A DNA stretch of 34,795 bases, from the NCBI GenBank assembly GCA_036897485.1, contig JAYMTF010000506.1, forward strand, positions 1 to 34,795, written 5' to 3'. Positions 33,823-34,795 of this stretch are shown here, piece by piece. The DNA is from Pelargonium nanum. Its lineage: Eukaryota; Streptophyta; Magnoliopsida; Geraniales; Geraniaceae. Every line of letters starts with the position of its first letter. The first letter of the stretch is position 1. A model generated the notes under the pieces. It was not told the DNA's origin. It ran no database searches and saw only the letters and a list, made by a program, of their open reading frames with translations. A program made the position numbers and the translations under genes.

Positions 33823-34540
33823 GATTGTAAGATTCTGCTCGGATGCCAAGAGAACAATGACTGAAACAAAAACAAAACAGTGCATCAGCTTTGACCTAGA
33901 AATACAAACATGCAATGATGCAACAATATATCAACTAATTACATAACAAATTCACTTGGCTGACTGAAACAAATCAAAACCCAAAACTGATAACTTGACA
34001 GTGCCTTTGAACTCATACTGATATTTTTGCAAGCTAGGTACAGAGCTCTCATAGACAACAAATGTAGCAGTTAGCTCACAACATTACAATGCACAGTACC
34101 AGTGCCAATAAAATAGAGGAAAAGTAAGGGAAAAGGCATGTTTCATGAATAGGAAAGCCAATTCCCAAACCTCAAATTTGGAACAGTCCTTTCAAAACAA
34201 ATTCAAGGCCAATTGCCAATATTAGGGCAAAACGAAGATCGGAGATAATGGAGAGATAAAATTGGCTGATCCGGCTGGAAGGGAGGGTCAATTAACAAAA
34301 CCACATACCAGTAAAGAAATCAAACCCCAATAAATCGATCTTTCAACAACAACAAAAAAGTGAAAAATGAATTCAAAAAACAGTAATAGTAGGAAGAAGA
34401 AGAATCGGATCGGAGAGCAGCTAGGAATTCAGAGAGAAATTACCCGATCCGGGAGCAGCAGCTGGAGGAGGAAGAGGAGAGACGCTCTTCTGGGCTAGGG
34501 ACTGAATGTGAAGTTGCGGCTACAAGAGAGAAGCTCGGCT
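33819..34540 (-). promoter_or_regulatory. eRF3 5'UTR: leader exon, 583-bp leader intron, second leader exon
   Basis: The first leader exon (about 34540 down to 34444) has no ATG and ends at CGGATCGG before GTAATTTC. The leader intron spans 34443-33861. The second exon (33860-33819) starts after TTTCAG, runs 38 bases, then supplies ATG and one G before the donor GTATGC. The transcription start is estimated from the CT-rich leader only. A leader intron close to the start codon is common in highly expressed plant translation genes. Confidence 0.65.
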
Positions 34541-34736
34541 AGGTTAAACTCTATCTTTTTTATTTTTTGTTTTGATTAAATTTTTAAAAATAGATTATAA
34601 ATAGATAGAGTTTATATGTATACTAGTATTCATCAAGTACGTTGTATTGGAAAAAGTAGTAAATAATACCAAAAAAATTATTTTTAATTCATGATGTGAG
34701 CTAGTAATGTGATGTTTGTCTTAGTTTGTAGTATTA
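34541..34736. other. eRF3 proximal upstream region
   Basis: Very AT-rich, about 200 bp between the leader exon and the Helitron terminus. It should contain the core promoter of eRF3; no TATA box could be chosen over the many AT stretches. Confidence 0.4.
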
Positions 34737-34795
34737 CTAGTTTTATAACCCGGCGCTGCACGGGTTTTAATTATCATAATATTTTCAATAGTTCA
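34737..34795 (-). mobile_element. 3' terminus of a probable Helitron (runs off the right edge)
   Basis: On the minus strand the edge reads a GC hairpin, CCCGTGCAGCGCCGGG (34766-34751), then TTATAAAA, then CTAG (34740-34737) followed by T. Helitrons end in CTRR preceded by a short hairpin about 10-12 bases upstream and insert between A and T, which is what is seen here. The element body therefore lies to the right, outside the window. Similar CCCG...CGGGTTTTATACTAG ends are common in plants. The hairpin has one mismatched arm position. Confidence 0.65.

Noticed and set aside
1..34795. CRISPR arrays, operons, bacterial promoters or viral insertions
   Set aside because: No regularly spaced direct repeats with unique spacers, no clustered intronless genes, and no viral protein motifs. 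All convincing genes are plant nuclear genes.

Overview
The window is nuclear DNA from a flowering plant, most likely a eudicot. It has intron-rich genes with GT-AG splice sites, plant-specific proteins (tau-class glutathione transferases, a plastid-targeted protein, the four-domain glutaredoxin GRXS17), AT-rich non-coding DNA and scattered plant-type transposon remnants. I cannot name the species. Nothing looks prokaryotic or organellar. All exon models are read by eye, from splice signals plus continuity with known protein families.

Layout, left to right. (1) 1-116, minus: the first 38 codons of the splicing factor SYF1/XAB2, cut by the window edge. (2) 1837-5211, minus: monothiol glutaredoxin GRXS17, three coding exons, 492 aa. 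(3) 8026-8655, plus: ESCRT-I subunit VPS28, 209 aa in one coding exon, with a likely 5'UTR intron. GRXS17 and VPS28 are head to head and share a 2.8 kb upstream region. (4) 9885-11109: a non-autonomous DNA transposon with 61-bp terminal inverted repeats and a GC-rich interior, probably Mutator-like. (5) 11503-13055 and 14739-15636, plus: two tandem tau-class glutathione S-transferase genes, 225 and 231 aa. A broken RNase H-like retroelement fragment and a SINE lie between them, and a second SINE sits in the intron of the downstream copy. (6) 15868-17506, minus: a plastid-targeted 245-aa protein with a fibrillin/PAP-like pattern, four exons. (7) 17700-19160: a candidate MITE and a decayed Ty1-copia pol fragment. 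(8) 20273-33822, minus: the translation termination factor eRF3, 19 coding exons plus a 5'UTR exon near 34.5 kb, 525 aa. Its introns hold an inverted pair of related repeats and a 0.6 kb terminal-inverted-repeat element. One small coding exon is tandemly duplicated. (9) 34737 to the end: the 3' terminus of a probable Helitron that runs off the right edge.

The genes are unrelated housekeeping or stress genes: pre-mRNA splicing, Fe-S/redox handling, endosomal sorting, glutathione conjugation, a plastid lipid-type protein and translation termination. They do not form a pathway. I found no novel multi-gene system. The most informative points are the duplicated eRF3 exon, two SINEs with related tRNA-type heads and recognisable target-site duplications, the GC-rich TIR element, the inverted repeat pair inside an eRF3 intron, and the Helitron end.
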